Position numbers and translations under genes: made by a program. A stretch of DNA of 64,000 nucleotides from Pseudophaeobacter profundi. GTDB lineage: Bacteria > Pseudomonadota > Alphaproteobacteria > Rhodobacterales > Rhodobacteraceae. A model generated the notes under the pieces. That model saw only the letters and a list, made by a program, of their open reading frames with translations, had not been told where the DNA came from and did not search any database. Shown here in pieces: positions 1 through 7,587 of this stretch; within the stretch, counting starts at the first letter, position 1; each line of letters starts with the position of its first letter. The DNA lies in the NCBI RefSeq assembly GCF_029697505.1, contig NZ_JARJEF010000004.1, positions 124,001 to 188,000 on the forward strand. Reading direction: 5' to 3'.

Positions 1-164
1 GCCACTGCACCCGTCTGATCCTGCTGACCGAAGGTGGCATTCTCGCGGATGGCCCGCCTGCTAGCGTGCTGACGCCTGCCCTTATGGCCCGCGCCTTTGG
101 CATCTCTGTCTGGCACGAGCACACCGCGCACGGGCCGGTGTTCCAGCCGCTGGAGGTGCTGTGA
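1..164 (+). CDS. ABC transporter ATP-binding protein, C-terminal end (partial)
   Basis: Only the last 53 codons lie in the window, with the reading frame entering at base 3. The visible tail (…LTEGGILADGPPASVLTPAL…) is the D-loop-distal end typical of FecE/BtuD-like ATPases that power uptake of siderophores, haem or cobalamin with FecCD-type permeases. The stop codon overlaps the start of cbiZ (TGATG at 162-166), so the two are translationally coupled. Together with cbiZ and the exbB/exbD/tonB genes downstream, the substrate is inferred to be a corrinoid, but an iron-chelate role cannot be excluded from this fragment. Confidence 0.75.
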   Translation, partial: HCTRLILLTEGGILADGPPASVLTPALMARAFGISVWHEHTAHGPVFQPLEVL

Positions 165-820
165 TGGGCCGCGTCACCCTGGAACGCCCCTGGATCGAAT
201 TCGATCTCGGCGCAGAAATGCAGGTGCTAAGCTGGGCGGTGAATCGTCCCGGCCTGGTTGCTGCCCGTCGTATCTTGTGGCGCGAAGTCAGCAACAGCGA
301 CCTTCCGCATGATCTGGATGTCACCGAATGGTTTGCAGATGAACTGGGACAGCGGGGCGGCGAAGATGCCGTGGCCTTCCTCACTTCGCGCGATGTGCGC
401 CGCTACTGCGAGGCAACAGCCGAAGTGGAGGGAATCAGTGCCCATGCGGTGGCCACTGTTGGCCTGTCCAATGCCGAACGGGTCGGCAGCCGGATGGACT
501 ACGCCAGCCGCAACTGGGGGACTATCAATGTCGCCCTGCGCCTTTCCGAAGGGCTGACCCACGCCGGGCTGATCGAAGCGATGAGCATTGCCGTCCAGGC
601 CCGCACCGCCGCAGTGATGGAGGCGGGTATCGTCCTGCCAAGCGGAACCGCGACTGGCACCGGCACGGATTGTGTCGCGGTGGCCACCCCCGTCGGAACA
701 ACCCCCTATGCCGGGCTTCACACCACCACCGGCGAAGCCATAGGCAAAGCCGTTTACCAGGCTGTCCACACCGGTGCCTTGGAATGGAAAACAACCAACA
801 GGAGGGCAGCACATGCCTGA
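164..820 (+). CDS. cbiZ: Adenosylcobinamide amidohydrolase CbiZ
   Basis: This 218-residue protein matches the CbiZ family, which hydrolyses the amide bond of adenosylcobinamide or pseudocobalamin to release adenosylcobyric acid for corrinoid salvage. The family features are the GLSNAERVG motif in the middle and the TGTGTDCVAVA glycine-rich segment towards the C-terminus. The ATG at 164 is preferred over the GTG at 161 because GGAGG at 152-156 is spaced 7 bases from it. It overlaps the upstream ABC ATPase stop and, by 8 bases, the downstream unknown gene, which supports one operon. Salvage chemistry next to an ABC importer and TonB energising genes suggests that imported corrinoids with the wrong lower ligand are remodelled. 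The family call is firm; the exact substrate is inferred. Confidence 0.85.
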   Translation: MGRVTLERPWIEFDLGAEMQVLSWAVNRPGLVAARRILWREVSNSDLPHDLDVTEWFADELGQRGGEDAVAFLTSRDVRRYCEATAEVEGISAHAVATVGLSNAERVGSRMDYASRNWGTINVALRLSEGLTHAGLIEAMSIAVQARTAAVMEAGIVLPSGTATGTGTDCVAVATPVGTTPYAGLHTTTGEAIGKAVYQAVHTGALEWKTTNRRAAHA

Positions 821-1814
821 GCTTCAACAGGTGCTGAAAGACGCGCTGATGCAGGAAGACTGCGGCTGGAACATGGGGTCGTTTGGCGCCATTGCAGAGT
901 TCCACCACGTTTACGGCGACCCAGCACCGCAAGCACATGCCGGTCTGATGCAGGTTACCAGCCGCGGTGGTCTGCGCATCGACACCCTGGAGGGCGTGCG
1001 CCCGGTCGCCTATGAGACCCTCAGCCCCAAGCCGCATCGCTGGACGCAAGCGGTGTCGCTGTGCCTGCCCCATGACGCCGCCGCAATGAACCAGCGCAAT
1101 GTACTGACTGCGCTTGGCCCCGACGATGATGCTCTGCTCGACGCAGACCGTGGCGCCCAGTTGTTCGACATGGGGCTTGGTCAGTATCAGGCGGATTTCT
1201 GCATCCGCACTGATAACCCGGAGCTGTTGGAGGTCCTGAATGAAAACGCCGGCCGCTCCCTGTTTGACCACGGCAACCCCGCGATGGGCGCGATCCTGAA
1301 ACATCACCCCCACCGTGTGCTGCTGACCCGCCTGGGCCGGGTCGAGGTCTATCAGATGATCGGCGGCCCCGACACTGGCGGCAAGTCCCCGGAAGGCCCG
1401 CACACCCATGTGCTGCCCAAGCTGCTAAAGGCTCAGCGCACACATTCTGCCAACACGCCAATCCCCGAAGGCTGGGTGCCCTGCTGCGGGGTGCATCCTG
1501 AAAATCCGGTGATCACCCGTCTGGGCGAGGACAAAGCGCTCAACCGCTCTGCTTTTGACGCCTTTCAGGATCTGCTGGGCGCCTGGGGCGCGGAATCCTA
1601 CAGCCAAGGCAAGCAGGCCGTTTGGGACCTGTTGCAGGCAGAAACCCCGGCCGAGGCGGCGCAAGAGCCTGGCGCCCGCGAAGCCCGTGCGGGTTGGCGC
1701 AATGGCATCCGGCAATGGCGGGTACTGCATGGCCCCACTCCTTTGACGGACGCTTATGCCGAACGCTTTGACCGCAGCGCAGAGCAAGCCGATCCGGAAA
1801 ACCCAGGCCACTGA
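813..1814 (+). CDS. Conserved protein of unknown function in the corrinoid/TonB operon
   Basis: This 333-residue protein begins at the ATG at 813, with GGAGG at 801-805, and overlaps the end of cbiZ by 8 bases. I do not recognise a named family. No signal peptide or membrane segment is obvious, so it is probably cytoplasmic. Notable features are a GPHTHVLPKLLK segment and a downstream WVPCCGVHPENP segment. Their clustered His and Cys residues could bind metal, and the C-terminus ends in a charged Pro/Asp-rich tail. It sits between cbiZ and exbB with a short gap (11 bases to exbB), so it very likely works in uptake or handling of the same metal chelate or corrinoid. Function is unknown. Confidence 0.7.
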   Translation: MPELQQVLKDALMQEDCGWNMGSFGAIAEFHHVYGDPAPQAHAGLMQVTSRGGLRIDTLEGVRPVAYETLSPKPHRWTQAVSLCLPHDAAAMNQRNVLTALGPDDDALLDADRGAQLFDMGLGQYQADFCIRTDNPELLEVLNENAGRSLFDHGNPAMGAILKHHPHRVLLTRLGRVEVYQMIGGPDTGGKSPEGPHTHVLPKLLKAQRTHSANTPIPEGWVPCCGVHPENPVITRLGEDKALNRSAFDAFQDLLGAWGAESYSQGKQAVWDLLQAETPAEAAQEPGAREARAGWRNGIRQWRVLHGPTPLTDAYAERFDRSAEQADPENPGH

Positions 1815-1825
1815 CGGAGGCTACG

Positions 1826-2467
1826 ATGTCCCTTGCCCCTCTCATCGATTTCATGGTCCGCGGCGGCCCCGCCCTATGGGTGATAGCAGCGCTGTCGGTG
1901 CTGACCCTGACACTGTTTTTCTGGCGGGTGATCGGGCTGGCCCAGGCGGGCGTCTGGCACAAGCGGCAAACGGAAGCATGGCTTGAGCAATGGAGTGTCG
2001 AAGGGGCAGCGCCAGCCTGCGCAGGCTCTACCCCACTGGACCGGGTGACGCTATCTGCGATGCGGGCGCTTCTCACGCCTGAATTCAGCCCGGAGATAGC
2101 CGAAAAGGAAACCATTCGCATTGCCAAGGCAGAGCTGGCGACCCTCCGCCGGGGCCTGCGCCCATTGGAGCTGATTGCCGCCATTGCGCCGCTGGTTGGG
2201 CTGCTTGGCACCGTGTTGGGCATGATCGGTGCCTTTCAGGCCTTGCAGGAAAGCAGCAGCGGGGCTGACCCCTCAGTACTGGCTGGCGGCATCTGGGAGG
2301 CGCTGCTGACCACGGCTGCAGGCATGGCGGTGGCTATTCCCGCCTCGGCACTGGTCTCTTGGATCGAAGGGCTGACGGAACGGGAGCAAGCTGTAATGGA
2401 GGATGCCACCACCCGCGTATTCACTGCGGCAGCCACCCACCCGGCGCTGCGGCACGCTGCGGAATGA
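1826..2467 (+). CDS. exbB: MotA/TolQ/ExbB proton channel family protein
   Basis: This 213-residue inner-membrane protein has the ExbB/TolQ layout: an N-terminal transmembrane helix (about residues 15-35), a cytoplasmic loop, and two C-terminal helices. The second helix starts in the sequence LIAAIAPLVGLLGTVLGMIGAF and the third in LTTAAGMAVAIPASALV. The ATG at 1826 follows GGAGG at 1816-1820. It is the channel part of the ExbB-ExbD motor that uses proton motive force to energise TonB-dependent outer-membrane receptors. Two exbD genes and tonB follow with short gaps or overlaps, so this set is dedicated to the neighbouring uptake operon and is not the Tol-Pal system (no tolA, tolB or pal nearby). 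Confidence 0.9.
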   Translation: MSLAPLIDFMVRGGPALWVIAALSVLTLTLFFWRVIGLAQAGVWHKRQTEAWLEQWSVEGAAPACAGSTPLDRVTLSAMRALLTPEFSPEIAEKETIRIAKAELATLRRGLRPLELIAAIAPLVGLLGTVLGMIGAFQALQESSSGADPSVLAGGIWEALLTTAAGMAVAIPASALVSWIEGLTEREQAVMEDATTRVFTAAATHPALRHAAE

Positions 2468-2474
2468 CAGCAGC

Positions 2475-2855
2475 ATGACACTGGCCTTTGGACCACCGCG
2501 CGCGAAAAAACGCCTCAGCCTTGCACCGATGATCGACGTCGTGTTCCTGCTTTTGGTGTTCTTCATGCTTGCCTCCCAATTCGGACGCGACCGGATTGTG
2601 CCGCTGGCCATGGGCGGCGCAGGTGATGCCTATCAGGGCCCGCCCAGGCTGGTACAGATTGCATCGGACGGGCTGCGGCTGAATGGAACTCCTATCGCCG
2701 CAGATGCTCTCGCTGCGCGGATTGCCCCGCTGACCCAAAAGATGTCGGATGCGATTATTCTACAACCGGACTCCAGTGCCTCTTTGCAGCAGCTGATGGA
2801 TGCAGCTGCCCTGCTGGCAGCAGCGGGTTTCAACGGCTTGGTGGTGATGGAGTGA
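2475..2855 (+). CDS. exbD: Biopolymer transporter ExbD (first copy)
   Basis: This 126-residue protein has one N-terminal transmembrane helix after a basic cytoplasmic stub. The helix carries the family signature SLAPMIDVVFLLLVFFML, whose Asp is the proton-carrying residue of ExbD/TolR. The rest is a small periplasmic domain. The ATG at 2475 lies 7 bases after the exbB stop. An in-frame extension upstream would run into the exbB coding region and is rejected. It partners ExbB to drive TonB. A second exbD follows immediately. Confidence 0.9.
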   Translation: MTLAFGPPRAKKRLSLAPMIDVVFLLLVFFMLASQFGRDRIVPLAMGGAGDAYQGPPRLVQIASDGLRLNGTPIAADALAARIAPLTQKMSDAIILQPDSSASLQQLMDAAALLAAAGFNGLVVME

Positions 2856-2860
2856 ACGGC

Positions 2861-3244
2861 ATGGATTTTTCCACACCAAAGAAGCGCCAGACGGGAGAGC
2901 CGATCCTACCGATGATCAATGTGGTTTTTCTGCTGCTGATCTTCTTCCTTCTTTCCTCACAGATTGCCCCGCGCGCGCCCTTTGCGATTACCCCGCCGAA
3001 GCTGGAACACGGTGAAACTTTGACGCCTGAAGCGGTGCTGTTCATGGCCGCTGACGCCCAGTTGTATTTCTCCGGGGCTGAGGGCCGCGATGCCCTGGCC
3101 GCTGTTGTGGCGCAAGCCCCAGAACTTGAGGTCCTTACATTGCGGGCCGATTCCGAGGTGCCTGCCCGCGAGGTCGCCGCGCTTATCTCCCGGCTGCGCG
3201 ACGCAGGCATAAAAGCCGTCAGCCTGACAGGTACAGGCCCATGA
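2861..3244 (+). CDS. exbD: Biopolymer transporter ExbD (second copy)
   Basis: This 127-residue ExbD homologue differs in its helix motif: EPILPMINVVFLLLIFFLL, where the position equivalent to the Asp of other ExbD proteins is Asn (PMINV rather than PMIDV). That is directly visible and bears on mechanism, because this Asp is the protonatable residue in studied ExbD proteins. The ATG at 2861, with GGAG at 2849-2852, is preferred over the GTG at 2852. Its stop overlaps the tonB start (ATGA at 3241-3244). The paired exbD genes suggest a hetero-oligomeric ExbD, with one proton-active and one inactive subunit, which is inference. Confidence 0.85.
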   Translation: MDFSTPKKRQTGEPILPMINVVFLLLIFFLLSSQIAPRAPFAITPPKLEHGETLTPEAVLFMAADAQLYFSGAEGRDALAAVVAQAPELEVLTLRADSEVPAREVAALISRLRDAGIKAVSLTGTGP

Positions 3245-4029
3245 CCCGGCCCGCCTTGTTCCCCGCCTGCTTGGTCACTGCCGCCGCACTGCATGCGGCG
3301 CCTTTCCTGGCGATGGACAAGGGCGGCACAAGGGCCGCTGGCACTGGCAGCAGCGGCAACGGGCAAGTGACACTGGCGGCCGCCTCTGCAGAGCTGGCGC
3401 AGCAGGTCTCTGACTGGAACAGCCCGCCGGAGATCCACACACCACAGCCTGCCATGGCCCCTGCCGAACCACCGCAGCGGCCTGTACCCGCTGCCATTCC
3501 GGCTGCTCCACCCCAGCCAGCAGCCATCAGTCTGCCTGTGCTTGCGGCTGCAGCCCCTGCGGACACAGCACCTGCGCGGCAAGTTTCGCCACCACCGCCA
3601 CCGCCCGCTGCAGCGGCCCCCGCGCCTGCGCCTTCGCCTCCCCCCACACCTTCAACCGCGAGTGTGCAAGAGCAAGCTAACGGCAGCAGCCGTCACCATA
3701 CCAAGGGCGACGGTGGTGCGGATGAGACCACCACCGGTGCTTCAATGCGCACGGCCAGTCTCAAGAACCGCTGGGGTGCAGCAATCATCTCGCGGATCGA
3801 GAGGCAGAAACGCCCGCCTCGCGGCGGCGGGGAGGGTACAGTGCGGCTGCGCCTGACGGTTTCAACCCAGGGGCGGTTGATGGCCATTTCTGTTATCCGA
3901 AGCTCTGGCAATGCTAAGGTAGATCAAGCGGCAGTGACCGCAGTAAAAAGAGCCCGTATGCCGCGGGCTCCCAAAGCTCTGGCGCCCGGCGGTTACAGCT
4001 TCACATTCCGGACAACATTTACCGGCTAA
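3241..4029 (+). CDS. tonB: Energy transducer TonB
   Basis: This 262-residue protein has the TonB arrangement: a short hydrophobic N-terminus (about residues 5-23), a long Pro/Ala-rich periplasmic spacer (about 60-140) and a C-terminal TonB domain of about 80 residues ending in YSFTFRTTF. The C-domain contains the conserved GTVRLRLTVSTQGRL strand region followed by …IRSSGNAKVDQAAVTAVKRA. It spans the periplasm and transmits ExbBD energy to outer-membrane receptors. The start overlaps the exbD stop in an ATGA. No TonB-dependent receptor lies in the window, so it must be upstream of base 1 or elsewhere. This is the last gene of the operon. Confidence 0.9.
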   Translation: MTRPALFPACLVTAAALHAAPFLAMDKGGTRAAGTGSSGNGQVTLAAASAELAQQVSDWNSPPEIHTPQPAMAPAEPPQRPVPAAIPAAPPQPAAISLPVLAAAAPADTAPARQVSPPPPPPAAAAPAPAPSPPPTPSTASVQEQANGSSRHHTKGDGGADETTTGASMRTASLKNRWGAAIISRIERQKRPPRGGGEGTVRLRLTVSTQGRLMAISVIRSSGNAKVDQAAVTAVKRARMPRAPKALAPGGYSFTFRTTFTG

Positions 4030-4052
4030 CCTGGCAGCTGACGGGGATCCTT

Positions 4053-4490
4053 TTACTTCCAGGTCAGGCTTTGCCCGGAAAAACAGGCGGCCAGAGTGTC
4101 AGGCGGCATCTGTCCGAGTTGTTCAAACATGCTAAGGCAATCTAGTCTTGAGATGATCTCGGCAATCAGCCCCTGTTCAAACCGCACCATCATCATTCCA
4201 TTCACCGCAATCGGCGTGACCTGATCCGCATTGGTCGTGCGAACGGTGTATGAAACGCAGGCCCAATCGCCATCCTCCATAAACTGGTGCATGTCGACTT
4301 TGGTCGCCCCAAGAAGCGTGTAGAAGACCTCTACCAGCAGGGGGATATCGCGCCTTGGCGCCAGCTCGCCGATCAGCATGTCATCCTCCTGCACAGAGGG
4401 GGCCAGAAACGAATCCAGTTCAGCCAGATTGCGGTCTTCCCAGACAATCGTGAACCAACGCGCGATCATGTCTCGTTTATTTATAGTCAT
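4053..4490 (-). CDS. NTF2-like / SnoaL-type ester cyclase family protein
   Basis: This 145-residue cytoplasmic protein has the size and pattern of the SnoaL/NTF2-like fold. It has an N-terminal helix pair (NKRDMIARWFTIVWEDRNL), an acidic FLAPSVQEDD segment, and C-terminal strands with a GMMMVRFEQGLIAEII signature typical of ester-cyclase-like members. The fold serves many roles, including polyketide cyclisation, small-molecule binding and isomerisation, so substrate cannot be deduced. It is a single gene convergent with tonB and separated from the histidine kinase gene by about 200 bases. No operon partner is visible. Confidence 0.65.
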   Translation of the reverse strand: MTINKRDMIARWFTIVWEDRNLAELDSFLAPSVQEDDMLIGELAPRRDIPLLVEVFYTLLGATKVDMHQFMEDGDWACVSYTVRTTNADQVTPIAVNGMMMVRFEQGLIAEIISRLDCLSMFEQLGQMPPDTLAACFSGQSLTWK

Positions 4491-4686
4491 TCTCAGATCG
4501 AACTTTCAACTTCAAGATACTGCGGGCTCATATCGTGCCAGAGCGAAGGAATTCCCCTCTGCCGACTCCTTGAGGGCTAGACTGCAACACACTGATTAAC
4601 AACCGACAAATTTCTTCCAAGACGCGATGAAGGCAGCGGATTTTCTCTCATGTCCAGAAGCGGCAAAGTCAGCGACAAGGGCTCCG

Positions 4687-6006
4687 CTAGCGCCCAATCA
4701 CGATATCAGCCGACAAACCGCCAAGCGCCTCGCTCTGCCCCAGCCGCAGGGTGCCGCCATGGGCACGGGCGATGTCGGTGACAATCGCCAACCCCAGGCC
4801 AACCCCCGAGCCCAAATCCTGGTTGCGTGCCGGGTCCAGCCGCGAAAACGGCCGCACCGCATCGCCGCGTTGTAACGCGGGAATGCCGGGCCCATCGTCT
4901 TCGACACGCAGCCGCAGGGATTTTTCGGTCAAGGCCACCGAGACCCGCGCCCGCGTGCCATAGCGCACTGCATTCGAGATTAGATTCTCCAGCGCGCGGC
5001 GCATCGCCTGCGGTCGCAGCAGCACCGTGCCTGTGCCGCTCAACTCTCCCAGCATCACGTCCTTACCCTGTCGTTGCCAGGCCTCGACCACCGTAAGTGC
5101 CAGTTGCTGCGGATCCACCGGCTCTGGCTCTCCGGTAGAGGCGCCGCGCGAGAAATCAAGAAAGGCATCCAACAGCGCCTGCATCTCTTCGACATCGCGC
5201 AGCATCGGCTCTGCATCGTCCTCATCGATCATCGCCAGGCCCAGCTTGAGCCGGGTCAAGGGGGTGCGCAGATCATGACTCACCCCCGAGAGCATAAGCG
5301 TACGCTGCTCGATCTGGCGCTCTATGCGCGCCCGCATATCGACAAAGGCACTGCCGGCAACCCGCACTTCGGTCGCGCCGCGCGGTGAATATGGAAGGTG
5401 CCGCCCCCGGCCAAAAGCCTGCGCCGCATCGGCCAATTTCTTGATCGGGCGCAGCTGGTTGCGCATGTAGACAAAGGAAATCACCGTCATCAGAAACCCA
5501 AAGAACACCATGGTCACGATCAACTGGTGCGGGGCTGCTGCTGTCAGGCGCCGCCGGTCCAGGGCCAGCTCCAGAATGCCGACCTCGGTGTCAAAATACA
5601 GCAAAAAGGCACGGTCTTCCGGGAATTGCACCGCCACGAAACCCTCCAGCTCGCGCTGCAATTTCTCTCGCACCACACGGCCCGAAAACTCGTTCAGGCT
5701 CAGCGTGGTCTGCGGAGGCGGCGCATCTGGCGACACGAACCTTGCCTGCATGGTCAAGGGCGCCAGATAGGGCGCCAGGCGGCTCAGATATTCCTCGGGA
5801 GAGCGCGCCCCCTTGGCCTGTTGCCGCAACAGGGCAATTTCACGCTGAATGGTGGCGGTCATCTGCGTGGTGAGATCCTCAAGATCGCGTTTGATGAAGA
5901 CAATCGTGACCAGCAGCTGCAACGCAACCACCGGGACGACGAGGATCAGCGCCGCACGGGCATACAGGCTGCGCGGAACATATTGTTTGAGCCATTGGAA
6001 GAACAT
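4687..6006 (-). CDS. EnvZ-like sensor histidine kinase
   Basis: This 439-residue membrane kinase has transmembrane helices at about residues 17-38 and 161-180, a periplasmic sensor region of about 120 residues between them, and a HAMP linker at about 181-235. The phosphoacceptor box SGVSHDLRTPL has its His at 244. The ATPase domain carries an N box (ENLISNAVRYG), DDGPGIP and a GSGVGLGLAI G2 box. The H box and the overall plan match the EnvZ group that phosphorylates OmpR-type regulators. No response regulator gene is adjacent, so the partner lies outside the window. The gene is divergent from the MBL hydrolase across 164 bases. The periplasmic stimulus is unknown. Confidence 0.85.
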   Translation of the reverse strand: MFFQWLKQYVPRSLYARAALILVVPVVALQLLVTIVFIKRDLEDLTTQMTATIQREIALLRQQAKGARSPEEYLSRLAPYLAPLTMQARFVSPDAPPPQTTLSLNEFSGRVVREKLQRELEGFVAVQFPEDRAFLLYFDTEVGILELALDRRRLTAAAPHQLIVTMVFFGFLMTVISFVYMRNQLRPIKKLADAAQAFGRGRHLPYSPRGATEVRVAGSAFVDMRARIERQIEQRTLMLSGVSHDLRTPLTRLKLGLAMIDEDDAEPMLRDVEEMQALLDAFLDFSRGASTGEPEPVDPQQLALTVVEAWQRQGKDVMLGELSGTGTVLLRPQAMRRALENLISNAVRYGTRARVSVALTEKSLRLRVEDDGPGIPALQRGDAVRPFSRLDPARNQDLGSGVGLGLAIVTDIARAHGGTLRLGQSEALGGLSADIVIGR

Positions 6007-6170
6007 AGGCTAATACTAGCGGCGCGCGCCCCCCGTGTGAAGGCCGCTAAATCACAGCGCCCACTCTGGCAGAGGGACCCGGTCCGCGTCGACAGGACCG
6101 GGCGATGTCCTGGCCCGGGCGCGCATAGGTTCACCGCGGCCCCAAGCGGCCCCAATCAAGGCAGAAACAC

Positions 6171-7085
6171 ATGCAGGCTCCTGATGATTTTGACCCGATC
6201 CCCGGTCAGCCAGAGCAGCTAGAACCAGGCGTACGGCGCCTGCTTGCGCCCAACCCCTCTGCGATGACCTATCGCGGCACCAATACCTATCTTGTCGGCA
6301 CCAGCCAGATCGCGGTGATCGACCCTGGCCCCGAAATGCCCGCCCACCTAGAGGCCATCCTGGCAGCGCTGCTGCCGGGGCAAGAGATCAGCCATATCAT
6401 CGTCACCCATAGCCACCTGGATCATTCGCCACTTGCCGCCGCCCTTTCGGCCCGCTGTGGAGCCCCCACCTATGGCTTTGGTGGTGCCAGCGCCGGGCGC
6501 AGCCCCATCATGCAAAACCTCGTCGCCGCCGGGATGCGCAGCGGCGGCGAAGGCATCGATATGGGCTTCACCCCCGACATCACCCTGGCGGATGGGCAAT
6601 GCCTGAGCGCACCTGGCTGGCAGCTTGAGGTGATTCACACCCCCGGCCATCTGGGCAACCATATCGCCCTGGCCCTGAATGACGCCTGTTTTACCGCCGA
6701 TCATGTCATGGGCTGGGCCAGCTCTCTGGTCTCGCCACCCGATGGCGATCTGACCGATTTCATGGCCTCCTGCGCCCGGCTGCGTGATCGGGATTGGCGG
6801 GTGTTCTACCCCGGCCACGGCGGCGAAATCACCGATCCACAGGCGCGACTGGACTGGCTGATCAGCCACCGGCAGAACCGCGAGGCGGAAATCCTCGCCC
6901 ATCTGCAACGCGCCCCAGCCACCCCGGCCGAGCTGGCACGCGCAATGTACAGCGACACCCCGACAGCGCTGCTGGCCGCAGCAGAACGCAATGTCCTTGC
7001 CCATCTTGTCGACCTGACCAGCCGGGCAAAAGTCCGCCCCCAGGACAAGCTGACAGAGGGCGCGCTGTTCCACCGGCTTGGCTGA
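6171..7085 (+). CDS. MBL-fold metallo-hydrolase (LACTB2-like)
   Basis: This 304-residue cytoplasmic enzyme has the metallo-beta-lactamase fold with VTHSHLDHSPLA giving the HxHxDH zinc motif at residues 80-85. Further zinc ligands follow in HTPGHLGNH, FTADHVMGW and FYPGHGG, and a C-terminal winged-helix-like region lies at about 225-304. This plan resembles LACTB2-type proteins, some of which are nucleases, but the family also includes hydrolases of unknown substrate. It is divergent from the histidine kinase and ends 73 bases before the tRNA gene. Family assignment is firm and substrate is open. Confidence 0.8.
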   Translation: MQAPDDFDPIPGQPEQLEPGVRRLLAPNPSAMTYRGTNTYLVGTSQIAVIDPGPEMPAHLEAILAALLPGQEISHIIVTHSHLDHSPLAAALSARCGAPTYGFGGASAGRSPIMQNLVAAGMRSGGEGIDMGFTPDITLADGQCLSAPGWQLEVIHTPGHLGNHIALALNDACFTADHVMGWASSLVSPPDGDLTDFMASCARLRDRDWRVFYPGHGGEITDPQARLDWLISHRQNREAEILAHLQRAPATPAELARAMYSDTPTALLAAAERNVLAHLVDLTSRAKVRPQDKLTEGALFHRLG

Positions 7086-7158
7086 CGAAACTTTTTTCAA
7101 AAAATCGACTTCCCCCCCTAGACCTCCCCAATCCCCCTCGCTATATCGCACGGACCGT

Positions 7159-7233
7159 TCCGGCGTAGCTCAGCGGTAGAGCAGTTGACTGTTAATCAAT
7201 TGGTCGTAGGTTCGATCCCTACCGCCGGAGCCA
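7159..7233 (+). tRNA. tRNA-Asn (anticodon GTT)
   Basis: The sequence folds as a complete cloverleaf. A perfect 7-bp acceptor stem pairs 7159-7165 with 7223-7229, followed by discriminator G at 7230 and an encoded CCA at 7231-7233. The D arm contains AGCTCAGCGGTAGAGC. The anticodon loop is CTGTTAA (7189-7195) with anticodon GTT at 7191-7193, and the T arm contains GGTTCGATCC. The gene reads AAC/AAU codons. A strong hairpin terminator follows directly. Confidence 0.97.
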
Positions 7234-7234
7234 T

Positions 7235-7271
7235 AAAAAGCCACCAAGCTCAAAAGCTTGGTGGCTTTTTT
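7235..7271 (+). terminator. Rho-independent terminator of tRNA-Asn
   Basis: A perfect 16-bp inverted repeat pairs 7235-7250 with 7255-7270 around a 4-base loop (CAAA). The stem runs from an A-rich start through GCCACCAAGCT, and its right arm ends in a run of six T (7266-7271). It begins 2 bases after the tRNA CCA end. Confidence 0.9.
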
Positions 7272-7587
7272 GGTTGGATGAGATCCACCATGGATTCAAT
7301 TTGTCACCGGATTTTTCACCCCATTTTGCACACAGGGGAGCAAGAGGTGATGTTTCATATCCATCCATAGCAATTTAGCTTGAAAACGAGCGAGGGCCTC
7401 CCCCACGACCCTTTTCACATGGGGAGCAAGCGGGCGACCTGATCCATTGCCCTGCGTTTCCCGGCCATGTGCGCAAAGGGCCAAGCGCACGCACAGTCGA
7501 GTGCATCAAACAGTCCAGCAGGCATGGAAAAGGGCGGCATGGGGCAAACCCATGCCGCCCTTCTTACCCCCTAAGGGGGAGGTCTTG
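7272..7587. other. Intergenic region between tRNA-Asn and the TRAP operon
   Basis: I find no supported gene in these 316 bases. The right end holds a hairpin: 7531-7543 pairs with 7549-7561, with GGGCGGCATGGG in its left arm, and an A-run on its left side. Read on the minus strand this makes a terminator for the TRAP operon. A 10-base direct repeat GGGGAGCAAG occurs at 7335-7344 and 7421-7430 and is probably chance. There is no visible integrase or duplicated tRNA 3' end. Confidence 0.6.
7530..7562 (-). terminator. Terminator of the TRAP transporter operon
   Basis: A 14-bp stem pairs 7530-7543 with 7549-7562 around a 5-base loop. It lies 25 bases past the dctM-like stop, and on the minus strand the stem is followed by a short T stretch. 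Confidence 0.75.

Noticed and set aside
525..1409. 294-codon frame on the minus strand opposite cbiZ and the unknown protein gene
   Set aside because: It lies wholly opposite two well-supported genes with proper ribosome sites and shows no family similarity; long shadow frames are expected in high-GC DNA.
7159..7587. tRNA-Asn region as an integration site
   Set aside because: No integrase, no duplicated tRNA 3' end and normal chromosomal genes on both sides.
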